59,501 bases of DNA, taken from NCBI GenBank assembly GCA_903892515.1, contig CAITIS010000118.1:1-59501 (forward strand), read 5' to 3'. This stretch comes from an uncultured Planctomycetota bacterium. GTDB taxonomy: Bacteria > Planctomycetota > Phycisphaerae > SM23-33. Each line of letters starts with the position of its first letter. Position 1 is the first letter of the stretch. The notes under the pieces are model-generated. The model had not been told where the DNA came from and did not search any database. It saw nothing but the letters and a program-made list of their open reading frames with translations. This document shows positions 25,753 to 35,270 of the stretch, one piece after another. The translations under genes and the position numbers were made by a program.

Positions 25753-25860
25753 GCGGGGATTGTACGAGGGCGGCTTGGCCGGAAAAAGGGATCGGGCGAC
25801 GGTTTTCACCGCCGCCCGACTGGATTGCGAGCGATCGCAAGAGACGAGGTCAGTACACGT

Positions 25861-25889
25861 ATAATACGGGACAGTCCCATAGGAGTCAA
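25861..25889 (-). promoter_or_regulatory. Sigma-70 promoter for the 25108-25752 gene
   Basis: On the minus strand TTGACT (25889-25884) and TATTAT (25866-25861) are separated by exactly 17 bases. The -10 overlaps a plus-strand TATAAT (25860-25865), and GGGACAGTCCC (25868-25878), a perfect palindrome with a one-base centre, fills the spacer and could be an operator. Confidence 0.65.
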
Positions 25890-26197
25890 TGGGTATTCGC
25901 CCCTGGCGGGATTGCTCGCCTGGCCTTAGCCCAAACTTTTCCGCCCCCCGGCCGGAATCTTGCCTGACCGCTCCTGCTGCCGACCAGCAGTAATCGCTAG
26001 TGGCGAGGCGGGAATTTCCGTGCTCGGCAAATTATCTCAAAGTATGTACACACAAGGCGTTACGCACAACAGTCAGGCTATTTCGGGTGCGCCGGGATTT
26101 TCTTGAGCTTGACAAGTATGCTACAAGGCTAAAGGATTCTGCGTCGTTTCTTGTTGTAGAAAGGCCGTCCATTCGGCCGAAAGCGTTCATTATATAG
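25890..26197. other. Intergenic region upstream of topA
   Basis: Lower-GC DNA with no gene. A TTGACA at 26109-26114 could be the topA -35 element, though no good -10 follows at the right distance. A GGCCGTCCATTCGGCC hairpin (26162-26177) lies in the probable leader. No clear Shine-Dalgarno precedes the topA ATG. Confidence 0.4.
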
Positions 26198-28975
26198 ATG
26201 GCAAAGAAGATCCAGACAGACGGTTCGCCGGCCCCCAAGGCCCCCGGTAGGCCCAGGCGTTCGACCAAGCCCGCCGACGCCGCGGTCGATCAGGTCGTGC
26301 TCGCCAATGGGGTGCCGGACGCTCCAGAGGCCCCTGCCGCTGACAAGGCCGCCAAGGCCACGCGACGGGCCGCCCGGGCAAGCACTGGCACGGGCAAGAA
26401 GCTCGTCATCGTCGAATCGCCGGCCAAGGCCAAGACCATCAACCGCTACCTGGGCGACTCGTTCATCGTCAAGGCCTCCATGGGCCACGTCCGCGACCTG
26501 CCCAGCAAGGGCCTGGGCATCGACGTCGAGAAACAATTCGAGCCCACCTATGAACTGCTCGCCACGCGCCGCAAGGTGCTGGCCGAGCTAACCAAGGCGG
26601 CACGCAACGCCCCTGAAGTCTACCTCGCAACCGACATGGACCGCGAGGGCGAGGCCATCGCCTGGCACTTGGCTGAGGCGCTGAAGATAGCGCCCGACCG
26701 TCAGCGCCGCGTGGTCTTCAACGAGATCACCAAGGACGCCATCCAAGAGGCCTTCAGACACCCGCACGATATCGACGGCCACAAGGTCGATGCCCAGCAG
26801 GCCCGGCGAATCCTCGACCGCCTGGTGGGCTACATGCTCAGTCCGCTGCTGTGGCGCAAGGTGGCCACGGGCTTATCCGCCGGCCGCGTGCAGACCGTGG
26901 CCGTGCGGCTGGTCGTGGACCGCGAGCGGGCCATTCAGGCCTTCGTGCCCGAAGAATTCTGGAAGATCTCGGCCATCTTCACGCCTGATGTCGCCGCCGC
27001 CGCTGGCCTGGAAGGTCAGTGGAAGCAGTTCCTCCGCGCCGCCGTCGCCGATGGCCAGGCCGCCACGGTTGCCCAGCAGCACGCCTTCTTGGAGCAGCAC
27101 AACAGCTTCCAAGCCGAGTTGACCGAGTGGTGCGGCCAGCGCTTCAATTCCTCCGATGCCGCCTCGGCCCGCGACGTGGCCCAAGCCCTGGGGCTGAGCA
27201 TCGAGCAGGAAGCCCGCAGCGAGGACGCCAACGCCAAGGGCCCGGCCCGCAATCGCGTCAGCTTCACCGGGCATCTGTATAACGGCGCCACGCCGCCGCC
27301 GTACGTCATCGAGGCCGTCAACAGCCGCACCAGCACGACGCGGCCCGCGCCGCCCTTCACCACCGCGACCATGCAGCAGGCCGCCAGCGTGCAGTTGCGC
27401 TTCGCCGCCAGCCGGACGATGCGCCTGGCCCAGCAGCTGTACGAAGGCATGGAGATCGGCTCTGAAGGCAGCGTCGGCCTGATCACGTACATGCGTACCG
27501 ACAGCGTGAACATTTCGCCGGTGGCCATCGCCCAGGCCCGCGAATTCATCAGCACGAAGTTCGGCGAGAAGTACATGCCCGAGAAGCCGAATTATTACAA
27601 GTCCAGCGCCCGCGCCCAAGCCGCTCACGAGGCCGTCCGGCCCACGGACATATCGCGCACGCCCGAGTCGCTGCGCGGCGTGCTCGAGGGCGATCTGTGG
27701 CGGCTGTACGACTTGATCTGGCGGCGTTTCATGTCCTGCCAGATGTCGCCGGCGCAGTGGGCCGTGACGGAAATAAATGTCAGCACGCAGGTGAATGGCC
27801 GCAAGGCCGTGTTCGCCGCGATGGGACGCCGCCTGGCCTTCGACGGTTTCCTGAAGGTCGCCGGGCTTTCGCGCCAGGACGAGCAGACGCTGCCGGAATT
27901 GACGCAGGGCCAGCCCGTGGCGCCGGTGGAGATCTCCCCCACGCAGCACTTCACCCAGCCGCCGCCGCGGTACACGGAAGCCTCGCTGGTCAAGTCGCTC
28001 GAGGCTGAGGGCATTGGCCGGCCCAGCACGTACGCCGCGATCATCCAGACTATTCAGGACCGCCAGTACGTCCGGCAGGAAGAGCGGCGATTCTTCGCCA
28101 CCGAGCTGGGCATGAAGGTGGTCGATAAGCTGGTGGCCGCGTTCCCGGAACTGTTCGACCTGCGTTTCACCGCCAACATGGAAGACCTGCTCGACAAGAT
28201 CGAGGAGGACAAGGCCAAGTGGCAATCGGTGGTAGCGGACTTCTATGGGCCTTTCAAAATCGACCTGGACAAAGCGGCCGAGAGCATGGTCCACGCCCGG
28301 GCCGAGAGCGACCCTAGCGAATACATCTGCCCCAATTGCAGCAAGCCGATGGTGTACCGCTGGAGCAAGAATGGCCGGTACTTGGCCTGCACGGGCTATC
28401 CCGAGTGCAAGACGACCTTCCCGGTCGATGAGAACGGCAAGAAGGTAGAACGCAAGCAGGTCGATGTCACCTGCCCCAATTGCAACAAGCCGATGATGCT
28501 CCGTCGCAGCCGCTTTGGCGCCTTCCTGGGCTGTAGCGACTACCCCACCTGCAAGGGCCTGCTGCCCTGCGACAAGGACGGCAACCCGCTCAAGGTGGTC
28601 AAGGAAGAGGACATCAAGGAGACGTGCCCCGACTGCGGCGCCCCCATGGCCGTCAAACGCAAGGGCATGCGTTCCTTCCTGGGTTGCTCGCGCTATCCCG
28701 ACTGCAAGGCCATCGCGCCGATCCCCGACGGCATCCGCCTGGAGCGCCCTCCCAAGGCCCCAGCCAAAGAGGCCGGCGTCAATTGCCCCAAGTGCGGCAA
28801 GCCAATGGTCATCCGCTTAGGCAAACGCGGCGAATTCGTCGCCTGCTCAGGCTACCCCCGCTGCCGCAACGCCATGGATCTGTCCAAGATCGATGAGTTG
28901 AAAAAGCAGCAGGCGGAAAAGGCAGCCGAAAAGCCCGATAAGCCGGCAAAGGCAGCGAAGGCGAAGAAGGCCTGA
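26198..28975 (+). CDS. topA: DNA topoisomerase I
   Basis: 925 residues. A Pro/Ala-rich N-terminal extension of about 65 residues precedes the Toprim domain (KLVIVESPAKAKTINRYLG, then ATDMDREGEAIAWHL with the DxDxE metal site). The catalytic tyrosine is Tyr431 in GLITYMRTDS. Four C-terminal topoisomerase zinc ribbons follow, each CPxC...C(x)(4-5)C: CPNCSKP, CPNCNKP, CPDCGAP and CPKCGKP. A Lys/Ala tail (KPDKPAKAAKAKKA) ends the protein. It relaxes negative supercoils and is presumably essential. E. coli TopA also has zinc ribbons but with a different tail. Confidence 0.97.
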   Translation: MAKKIQTDGSPAPKAPGRPRRSTKPADAAVDQVVLANGVPDAPEAPAADKAAKATRRAARASTGTGKKLVIVESPAKAKTINRYLGDSFIVKASMGHVRDLPSKGLGIDVEKQFEPTYELLATRRKVLAELTKAARNAPEVYLATDMDREGEAIAWHLAEALKIAPDRQRRVVFNEITKDAIQEAFRHPHDIDGHKVDAQQARRILDRLVGYMLSPLLWRKVATGLSAGRVQTVAVRLVVDRERAIQAFVPEEFWKISAIFTPDVAAAAGLEGQWKQFLRAAVADGQAATVAQQHAFLEQHNSFQAELTEWCGQRFNSSDAASARDVAQALGLSIEQEARSEDANAKGPARNRVSFTGHLYNGATPPPYVIEAVNSRTSTTRPAPPFTTATMQQAASVQLRFAASRTMRLAQQLYEGMEIGSEGSVGLITYMRTDSVNISPVAIAQAREFISTKFGEKYMPEKPNYYKSSARAQAAHEAVRPTDISRTPESLRGVLEGDLWRLYDLIWRRFMSCQMSPAQWAVTEINVSTQVNGRKAVFAAMGRRLAFDGFLKVAGLSRQDEQTLPELTQGQPVAPVEISPTQHFTQPPPRYTEASLVKSLEAEGIGRPSTYAAIIQTIQDRQYVRQEERRFFATELGMKVVDKLVAAFPELFDLRFTANMEDLLDKIEEDKAKWQSVVADFYGPFKIDLDKAAESMVHARAESDPSEYICPNCSKPMVYRWSKNGRYLACTGYPECKTTFPVDENGKKVERKQVDVTCPNCNKPMMLRRSRFGAFLGCSDYPTCKGLLPCDKDGNPLKVVKEEDIKETCPDCGAPMAVKRKGMRSFLGCSRYPDCKAIAPIPDGIRLERPPKAPAKEAGVNCPKCGKPMVIRLGKRGEFVACSGYPRCRNAMDLSKIDELKKQQAEKAAEKPDKPAKAAKAKKA

Positions 28976-29404
28976 GGTTGGAGGCCTGAGGCCTGAGGCA
29001 TTCCTTAGCACAGCCGCCCTCGGCTGTGGCCGTAGGCCGTAGGTGTAGGCCGGGTGCCATGGTCAGGCCGTCGTTCAGGTCTGGCCATGTGTAAACGATT
29101 CCAATATCGCCACCACCATGGTGCTGGTTGATGCATGGCCAGCCCAAAGACAGGGCTGACCATGGCACCCGGCGCGTGCTTGCGAAGGCGGGGCTGCCTG
29201 TGCTGACGTCCCGCATAGGTAGAGCCGCAAGAGGACGCGGCTCAACCTATGGCACCCAACGTCTCAACCTATGGCACCCATGTCCATTGAGCGGCGGACT
29301 CCAGAACGTGGTTGCTTCGCTTCGCTGCGCAAACCACGGCACCAGGCGCAATGTATGGCATGTGTTTCTCCAGCCTCTGGCCTCTGACCTCTGACCTGAC
29401 TTCG
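28976..29404. repeat. Repeat-filled region between topA and the permease gene
   Basis: Contains family B (29003-29030), a family F palindrome of about 119 bases (GGGTGCCATGGTCAGGCC at one end, GGGCTGACCATGGCACCC at the other, 29051-29169), family A (29212-29257), family I (29305-29343) and a short CCTCTGA-type heptamer tract (29374-29398). No gene is seen. Confidence 0.78.
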
Positions 29405-31399
29405 TTACACTCTGATCGGCAGGATCACGAACGGGATGCCCTGGTGGTAGAACTTTCGTTGGATGGCGAAGACGGCGTAGTTGTGCAGCAGCCGCGTCCA
29501 GATGGATTCCTCGCGGAAGACCAACTGACCGCCGAAGAAGGTGGCTTGCGGGAAGCGGTCCAGGATCTGCGGGGCCACGTTGTTGACCTCGCTGACCAGG
29601 TCCACGCCCAGTGAGAAGTACCGCTCGGCGTAGTAGCCGTTGCGGCGGCAGAATTCCACGTACTTGTCCAGCTCGGCCTCGGTGCGCTGGCGGAGGTGCT
29701 CGACCTCCTCGACGCCCTTGAAATTGCCTGCGTCCACCAGCCCCACGTGCAGGAACACGAAACCGCGGAAGCATTCCCCGAACTGCCGAATGACCGTGAA
29801 CATGGTGTGCAGCCCCAGGCCGTTAAAGCCGCTGACCAGCAGCACGGCCGTTCGGGCGTGGCGATTGTACTTGGGATCGGGACTGCCGTCGGGCAACATC
29901 GGCGCCGACGACTCGGCCACCGTCACCAAGTCGTCCAGCCGGCGAAGCTGCTTGCCCACGCTGCGATAATGCCGCCGCGTCATCACCGCCACCGCGATCA
30001 GCGAGCCGGTAATCACCAGCGTCACCCAGCCGCCTTCGCGGAACTTCAGCGAGGCCACGAAGGTCAGGATCGACACCGTCAGCACCAGGCCGATGCCGTT
30101 GATGAACAGCCGGCGGCCCCACTTGGGCTCGCTCTGCCGCACCAGCCACCAGTGCCGCACCATGCCCAGCTGCGACAGGGCGAACGTAATGAACACGTTG
30201 ATGCTATACAGCACCACCAGCATGCCCACCGAGCCGCCGGTGAAGATCACCACCAGTATGGCCGCCAGCCCCATCAGCACGATGCCGTTCTGCGTGACCA
30301 GCCGGTCCGACAGCACGGCGAACCGTCCCGGGAACCAGCGGTCCAAGGCCATGTTCGAGAGCACGCGCGGGCCGTCCAGAAAGCCCGTCTGGGCCGCCAC
30401 CAGCAGGATGGCCCCTTCGGAGATCAGCGCCAGCCACACCAGCACTTTGCCGCCACGGCCCCAGCCCTGCACCACGTGCTCAAAGAGGATGGCATTGAGC
30501 GTCTTGGTCGGCTGGTCGATCTGGGCCTGGTGCAGGTTGTACAAAATGTACGCCACCATCAGCCCCGTGGCCATGAACGCCAGCGAGGTGGCCATGTACA
30601 TCATGGTGCGTTTGGCCGTTCGCACGCGCGGCTCGCGCAGGATGGGCAGGCCGTTGGAGACGGCCTCGATGCCGGTGTACGTGCCGGCACCCATGCTATA
30701 GGCCCGCATGACGAGCATGACGGTGGCCAGGATGCCCAGTTCGCCGCCGGCGGAGTGGATGTCCGAGACGGTGCTGGCGACGGTGGCAGAGTAGTTGGGA
30801 ACGTTCACCACGATGGCGTAGACGATGGCGAAGACGTGGCTGATGATGAAGATCAGGAAGATCGGCACCAGCGGCATGACCGACTCGCGCACGCCGCGCA
30901 GGTTCATAACCAGCAGCAACACCACGCCCAAGGCCGCTGCCGTCAGCTTGTATTGATGGTACGACGGCGGCAGCATGCTGAAGATGGCGTCGGCGCCGCT
31001 GGCGATGGAGATGGAGATCGTCAGCACGTAGTCGATGAGCAGCGCACAGCCTGAGACCATGCCCACGTTGGGCGAGAGCAGCTTGCTGGCGACCAGGTAG
31101 CCGCCGCCGCCGCTGGGGAACAGTTCGATGATCTGGGAATAGCTCTCGCTGATGATGAAGACGGTCAAGGCCGTGCCGATGGCGACGAAGATGCCCAGGT
31201 GGTAATGCTGCCCCAGGGCCAGGAAGGCTTCCGGCGGGCCGTAGCAGGAGCTGCTCAAGCCGTCGGCGCCCAGGCCGATCCACGCAAAGAAGGCCACGAG
31301 CGAGAGCTTGTGGAAGATATGGCGGTCGGAGGGGCTTCGGGCCTCACCGATCACCAGCGTCTTTAAGATTCGGCCAAGCGACGGCTTGGTCATAGTCAT
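29405..31399 (-). CDS. APC-superfamily permease (KimA/YdaO-like)
   Basis: 664 residues with about 12 membrane helices and a C-terminal soluble domain of about 170 residues (ARTAVLLVSGFNGLGLHTMF, YAERYFSLGVDLVSEV). The N-terminal GADGLSSSCYGPPEAFLAL resembles the SDALSSVAYGPE-type helix 1 of the KimA/YdaO branch of the amino acid-polyamine-cation family, which includes c-di-AMP-regulated potassium importers. Substrate (K+ or amino acid) cannot be told from sequence. No c-di-AMP riboswitch was recognised upstream. Confidence 0.8.
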   Translation of the reverse strand: MTMTKPSLGRILKTLVIGEARSPSDRHIFHKLSLVAFFAWIGLGADGLSSSCYGPPEAFLALGQHYHLGIFVAIGTALTVFIISESYSQIIELFPSGGGGYLVASKLLSPNVGMVSGCALLIDYVLTISISIASGADAIFSMLPPSYHQYKLTAAALGVVLLLVMNLRGVRESVMPLVPIFLIFIISHVFAIVYAIVVNVPNYSATVASTVSDIHSAGGELGILATVMLVMRAYSMGAGTYTGIEAVSNGLPILREPRVRTAKRTMMYMATSLAFMATGLMVAYILYNLHQAQIDQPTKTLNAILFEHVVQGWGRGGKVLVWLALISEGAILLVAAQTGFLDGPRVLSNMALDRWFPGRFAVLSDRLVTQNGIVLMGLAAILVVIFTGGSVGMLVVLYSINVFITFALSQLGMVRHWWLVRQSEPKWGRRLFINGIGLVLTVSILTFVASLKFREGGWVTLVITGSLIAVAVMTRRHYRSVGKQLRRLDDLVTVAESSAPMLPDGSPDPKYNRHARTAVLLVSGFNGLGLHTMFTVIRQFGECFRGFVFLHVGLVDAGNFKGVEEVEHLRQRTEAELDKYVEFCRRNGYYAERYFSLGVDLVSEVNNVAPQILDRFPQATFFGGQLVFREESIWTRLLHNYAVFAIQRKFYHQGIPFVILPIRV

Positions 31400-31941
31400 G
31401 CCTTAATGCGAGCCAACCTCATACGACCCTGGAAAGTCCGTAATTGTAGCTTCTTCTGGCCTAGAAGGATAGGTGCAAAGTGAGGGCGTTGCGGCAGGTC
31501 GGGCGTAGGTCATAGGTCATAGGTCATAGGGCATAGGGCATAGGGCGTAGGGCGTAGGGCCGGATGCGCAGAGAAACGATTCGGGATGGTGGCATGGTCA
31601 CGCTGCTGGCGTGACCATGTTGCGCCGAGCTGCCAGTGCCCGGTGCCAAGGCGTATAGTAGGGCGGGCACTGCCCGCCGTCTCGGCTACCTCAGGCCACA
31701 AGTCGTCGGGCGGTGCCCGACCTACCTGAGGCCCACATGCCTTTCCGCCAGACGGCGCGTAAAGGCATGGCACCATTCGCGTGACCATGGCCCGTGACCA
31801 TGGCGCCTCGCGAAGGGCATGGCACCGCCTCAGGAACCTATCAAACCCTATCTTGATTCCGCCCGGCGCGGTACAATGCTGGGATTGTTTTACATCCCCA
31901 GGCCAGTGCCGGGAACGTGCTTGTCGCTAGAGTGGTTGGGC
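31400..31941. repeat. Divergent region with heptamer tract and palindromes
   Basis: Holds a heptamer tract (31503-31560), a family E hairpin (31592-31620) and a family G inverted repeat (GTAGGGCGGGCACTGCCCGC to GGTGCCCGACCTACC, 31657-31728). A -10-like TACAAT stands at 31872-31877 without a good -35; it would place the transcription start inside the longer upstream frame of the next gene and so supports the start at 31942. Confidence 0.7.
31503..31560. repeat. CATAGGT/CATAGGG/CGTAGGG heptamer tract
   Basis: About eight tandem heptamers reading GTAGGTCATAGGTCATAGG at the left and shifting to GGCATAG and then GGCGTAG units at the right. It is the complement type of the 19235-19308 tract. Confidence 0.8.
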
Positions 31942-32952
31942 ATGATCAGTAGCAGCACAAAGAAGTGGCGGCTGTTTCGCAGTTGGGCCGGCGGGCACCC
32001 GATGTGGTGTGCCTGGCAGCTGACGTACCGCTGCAACTTCCGCTGCCGATTCTGCAATTACTGGGCCAGCCCCAATCGCCCCGAGGATGAGCCCACCGTC
32101 CGTGACTATGAACTGGGCGCCACCAAGCTGGCCCGCATGGGCACGCTGCTGGTGAGCCTGGCCGGCGGCGAGCCGTTGCTGCGGCCCGACGTGCCCGAGA
32201 TCGTCTCGGCCGTGGGACGCTGGCACTTCCCCTTCCTCACCACCAACGGCTGGCTGGCGACGCGCGAACTGGCCCGCGACATTATGAAGGCCGGCCTGTG
32301 GGGCGTCTCGGTCAGCATCGATTACTCCGACCCGCGCCGGCACGATCATCGCCGCGGCATGGTCGGGGCCTGGGAGCACGCCTGGCGGGCCGTGGAGTAT
32401 TTCTCGGCCGCCCGCACGTACAAGTGGCAGCGGGTGAACGTCATCGCCGTGCTCATGGAAGACAACCTCGACGAGATCGAGCCGCTCATCCAGATGTCGG
32501 CTAAGCACAACGCCTACTTCATGGTCCAGCCGTACGGGCAGCTCAAGACGGGTTCGCCCACCTTCGTCCACAACAACGGGCCGGTGTCGCCGCGGCTGGT
32601 GGAACTGCGGCAAAAGTACCCGAATTTTCTCTCCAACGCGACGTACCTGAGCCGGTTCGACCAGTTCCACGCCGGCGGCATTCCCGGCTGTCGGGCCGGC
32701 AGCGCGTTCTTCAATATCGACGAGACCGGCGACGTTTCTATCTGCGTCGAGAACCGCCACCGCAGCGTGGCAAACCTTTATCGTGACAGCATGTGGGTGA
32801 TCCATCGCCGCCTGCACGAAGCGGCCGTGGGCAACACGTGCAAGAAATGCTGGTACAATTGTCGGGGCGAGACTGAAATGTTGTACGACCCGGTCGGCTT
32901 GGTTCGCTCGCTGCCGACGCTGTTTCTCGACCGGGGCGCGGCCAGGAAGTAG
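31942..32952 (+). CDS. Radical SAM protein with SPASM-like C-terminus
   Basis: 336 residues. WQLTYRCNFRCRFCNYW has the CxxxCxxC cluster motif; LVSLAGGEPLLRPDVPEIV holds the GGE SAM-binding motif. The C-terminal region has CRAGSAFFNIDETGDVSICVENRHRSVANLYRD and GNTCKKCWYNCRGETEM, a pattern of cysteines like the SPASM/twitch auxiliary cluster site. The start at 31942 is chosen from the domain start and a -10-like element upstream; it has only a weak Shine-Dalgarno. Function could be heme, cofactor or peptide modification; no partner is next to it. Confidence 0.82.
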   Translation: MISSSTKKWRLFRSWAGGHPMWCAWQLTYRCNFRCRFCNYWASPNRPEDEPTVRDYELGATKLARMGTLLVSLAGGEPLLRPDVPEIVSAVGRWHFPFLTTNGWLATRELARDIMKAGLWGVSVSIDYSDPRRHDHRRGMVGAWEHAWRAVEYFSAARTYKWQRVNVIAVLMEDNLDEIEPLIQMSAKHNAYFMVQPYGQLKTGSPTFVHNNGPVSPRLVELRQKYPNFLSNATYLSRFDQFHAGGIPGCRAGSAFFNIDETGDVSICVENRHRSVANLYRDSMWVIHRRLHEAAVGNTCKKCWYNCRGETEMLYDPVGLVRSLPTLFLDRGAARK

Positions 32953-33110
32953 ATTTTCAAAAGGTAGGGTCCGCAAGTTCTCCAGCGTTGTGTGCCAGAG
33001 GCCTTGCGGACGCGCGGGCGCACCCCTTCGTCCGCAGAACCTTCGCTTGGCGAAGGAGCTGCGAACCCTACGTGATGTCTTTCGACCGGGGCGCGGCCAG
33101 GAGTTAGTTT
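32923..33110. repeat. Family H palindrome flanked by long direct repeats
   Basis: The last codons of the radical SAM gene (32923-32957) are repeated almost exactly at 33078-33110; TCGACCGGGGCGCGGCCAGG is identical in both. Between them lies a family H module (GGTAGGGTCCGCAAG ... GCGAACCCTACG, 32964-33072). The arrangement looks like an insertion with a target duplication of about 30 bases, or a recombination product. Confidence 0.8.
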
Positions 33111-33111
33111 T

Positions 33112-34068
33112 GTGACGTTATTGAGCAGTTTGCAGCGTATTACCGGAATGAAGCGAAAAGGCAAATCCGTCCGGCCGGTGGCCCGTGGAAAACGGGCGGT
33201 GCGGAGAATGGTATGGTCGGCCGCCAGTTCGGTGGCCATGGGTGGGCTCTGCAAATCATTCGCAGAAGACTGCCTGTACGTCAACGCCCTGGATATGCCG
33301 TTAAAGCACCTGGGCAAGGAACTCGAAGGCCTGCGCCTGGTGCACATCTCCGACCTGCACTCCAGCCCGCTGGTCAGCCAGCGGTACCTGCGTCACTGCG
33401 TCGAACGCGTCAACGACTTGCGTCCCGACGTCGTTATCCTCACCGGTGATTTCATCTCCGGCCTGCAGCATTACGCCCGGAAGGTCGGCGACGTGCTGTC
33501 GGCCTTGCAGCCGAACATTACCAGCCTGGCCGTGCTGGGCAATCACGACTATGGCCGATGGCATCCCGGCAGCGGCGGCTCGCCCACTCTGGCGGATTAC
33601 ACGGTGGGCCAGCTTGAAGATGCCGGAATTCGCGTGCTGCGCAACGAGGTCTGGCAGCTCAAGCGGTCGCAGTCGAAGGTGCAGTTCCTCGGGCTGGAGG
33701 ATCTGTGGTCGGGCCGGTTTGATCCGGCCAGGACCTTTGCCTCGGCCCATGCCGACGTGCCCAGCGTGGCCCTGTGCCACAACCCGATGGCCGCGGCCGA
33801 ACTGACGGCCCGCGGGGCCCAGTGGGTGCTGGCCGGTCACACGCACGGCTATGGCGGGCTGGGCACGAGCATGCACGAAATCATGCGTCCCCCGGCCGAC
33901 GGGCACCTGCTGGCCGGGCTGTACAAGCTTGATGGCGGCTTCGTGTACGTCAATCGCGGCCTGGGCCATGGCCGACGCCGCCACCTCAGCCGCCGCCCGG
34001 AGATCACACTCTTCACACTCAAGAAATCCCCGCTAGTCCAGCGTGTCGCACACGCCCGCGGGAAGTAG
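33112..34068 (+). CDS. Metallophosphoesterase (LpxG/YkuE/YaeI-like)
   Basis: 318 residues. The four motifs of calcineurin-like phosphoesterases are present in order: LVHISDLHSS, VILTGDFISG, VLGNHDYG and VLAGHTHGYGG. An Arg/Lys-rich N-terminus with a short hydrophobic segment (VWSAASSVAMGGL) suggests membrane association. This branch contains UDP-2,3-diacylglucosamine or phospholipid pyrophosphatases, but the substrate is not shown. It starts with GTG at 33112, with AGGAG 10 bases upstream; that Shine-Dalgarno is part of the duplicated segment at 33078-33110. Confidence 0.87.
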   Translation: MTLLSSLQRITGMKRKGKSVRPVARGKRAVRRMVWSAASSVAMGGLCKSFAEDCLYVNALDMPLKHLGKELEGLRLVHISDLHSSPLVSQRYLRHCVERVNDLRPDVVILTGDFISGLQHYARKVGDVLSALQPNITSLAVLGNHDYGRWHPGSGGSPTLADYTVGQLEDAGIRVLRNEVWQLKRSQSKVQFLGLEDLWSGRFDPARTFASAHADVPSVALCHNPMAAAELTARGAQWVLAGHTHGYGGLGTSMHEIMRPPADGHLLAGLYKLDGGFVYVNRGLGHGRRRHLSRRPEITLFTLKKSPLVQRVAHARGK

Positions 34069-34633
34069 CGGCCAGACATTGGGTGCCATAGGTTGAGCCG
34101 CGCCGTCTTGCGGCTCTACCTATGCACGACGTCCACGTAGGCAGCCCCGCCTTCGCAAGAAGACGCGAAGTCGTGTCAGCCTATGGCACCCATTTTCAGC
34201 CTATAGCACCCATTTCCGACCTAGGCCCAGCTAGGGCACCCTAGACTGGGTGCCATAGGTTGAGCCGCGTCGTCTGGCGGCTCTACCTATGCAGGACGCT
34301 TACGGCGGACAGGCCTTCCTTCGTTTGTCGGGGACCATGCTTCCCCAACGAGAGCCTGAACATGGTCACGCGAACAGCGTGGCCATGCCACCCAGCCAGC
34401 CTACCGTTCACCTGGGTGCCATAGGTTGAGCCGCGTCGTCTGGCGGCTCTACCTATGCACGACGTCCACGTAGGCAGCCCCGCCTTCGCAAGAAGACGCG
34501 AAGTCGCGTCAGCCTATGGCACCCATTTCCGGGTTCCCGCTCAATCTCTATCCAATTCGCCGCCGACGCTGTATTCTCTGACGATCTTGTTCCTGGCCGC
34601 GTGTGGCCGGGGATCATTCAATAAGGAACGCGT
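34069..34633. repeat. Dense repeat region with 117-base direct repeats
   Basis: Two copies of about 117 bases (34079-34195 and 34413-34529) start with a family A hairpin and continue through CACGACGTCCACGTAGGCAG and CTTCGCAAGAAGACGCGAAG, differing at only a few bases. A third, partial copy lies at 34248-34300. A further module (34313-34401: CTTCCCCAACGAGAGCCTGA then a family E hairpin) recurs at 40618-40711. No gene is seen. Confidence 0.8.
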
Positions 34634-35263
34634 TTGTCCACTAAGTCCAAGAGCAAGGCGTTTTCGTGGCGGCCGGTGTGGGGGTCGCTGCTGCTGATTC
34701 CCGCCGTGGTGGCGGCCTTGCTCAGCCAGCCCTCGGTCCGGCGCGGCTCGACGCCCGACGTAGTCCTGACCGTTCTGGCCTGGCTGGTGCTGCTGGCGGG
34801 CGAATGTTTCCGCTTCTCTTCGACGCTGTACGTCGGTGGCCGGAAAGGCCGGCAAGTGGTCTGCGAGGGACCGTACTCGCTCTGCCGTCACCCGCTGTAT
34901 GTGGGCACGTTCCTGCTGGCGTTGTCGGGCGGGCTGTTCCTGGAAAGCTCGCTGGTGGTGCTGGCGGTGGGGCTGCTGGGCGTCGTGTACGCCCTGGTGA
35001 CGATCCCAGCCGAAGAGAAACACCTGCTCGATGAACTGGGCTCAGAGTACCGGAGCTATTGCGAGCGTACGCCGCGACTGCTGCCGGACTTTCGCAAGTT
35101 CACCACGCCGCAGTTCGTCGAAGTGAAGATTGGCTCGCTCTGGCTGGAGTTCCGCCGTGGCCTGATCTGGCTGCTGCTGCCGGCCCTGAGCTTGATTCTC
35201 AACGCCTGCCGCGCCCAAGCCTGGTGGCCACACCTCTTCCGCCTGCCCTTCCCGCTGAGTTGA
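34634..35263 (+). CDS. ICMT-like membrane methyltransferase
   Basis: 209 residues with about four membrane helices. CEGPYSLCRHPLYVGTFLLA and the later EEKHLLDELGSEYRSYCERTPRLLP are the two conserved segments of the isoprenylcysteine carboxyl methyltransferase/phospholipid N-methyltransferase superfamily, which bind SAM at the membrane. Bacterial members act on diverse substrates. It starts with TTG at 34634, with AAGGAA five bases upstream. Confidence 0.82.
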   Translation: MSTKSKSKAFSWRPVWGSLLLIPAVVAALLSQPSVRRGSTPDVVLTVLAWLVLLAGECFRFSSTLYVGGRKGRQVVCEGPYSLCRHPLYVGTFLLALSGGLFLESSLVVLAVGLLGVVYALVTIPAEEKHLLDELGSEYRSYCERTPRLLPDFRKFTTPQFVEVKIGSLWLEFRRGLIWLLLPALSLILNACRAQAWWPHLFRLPFPLS

Positions 35264-35270
35264 GAATCAT

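Noticed and set aside
29696..31054. 452-codon open frame antisense to the permease gene
   Set aside because: His/Gln/Arg-rich composition typical of antisense frames in GC-rich genes; the minus-strand frame encodes a coherent 12-helix transporter.
31400..31500. Search for a c-di-AMP (ydaO) riboswitch upstream of the KimA-like gene
   Set aside because: No conserved ydaO core sequences could be recognised in the leader.
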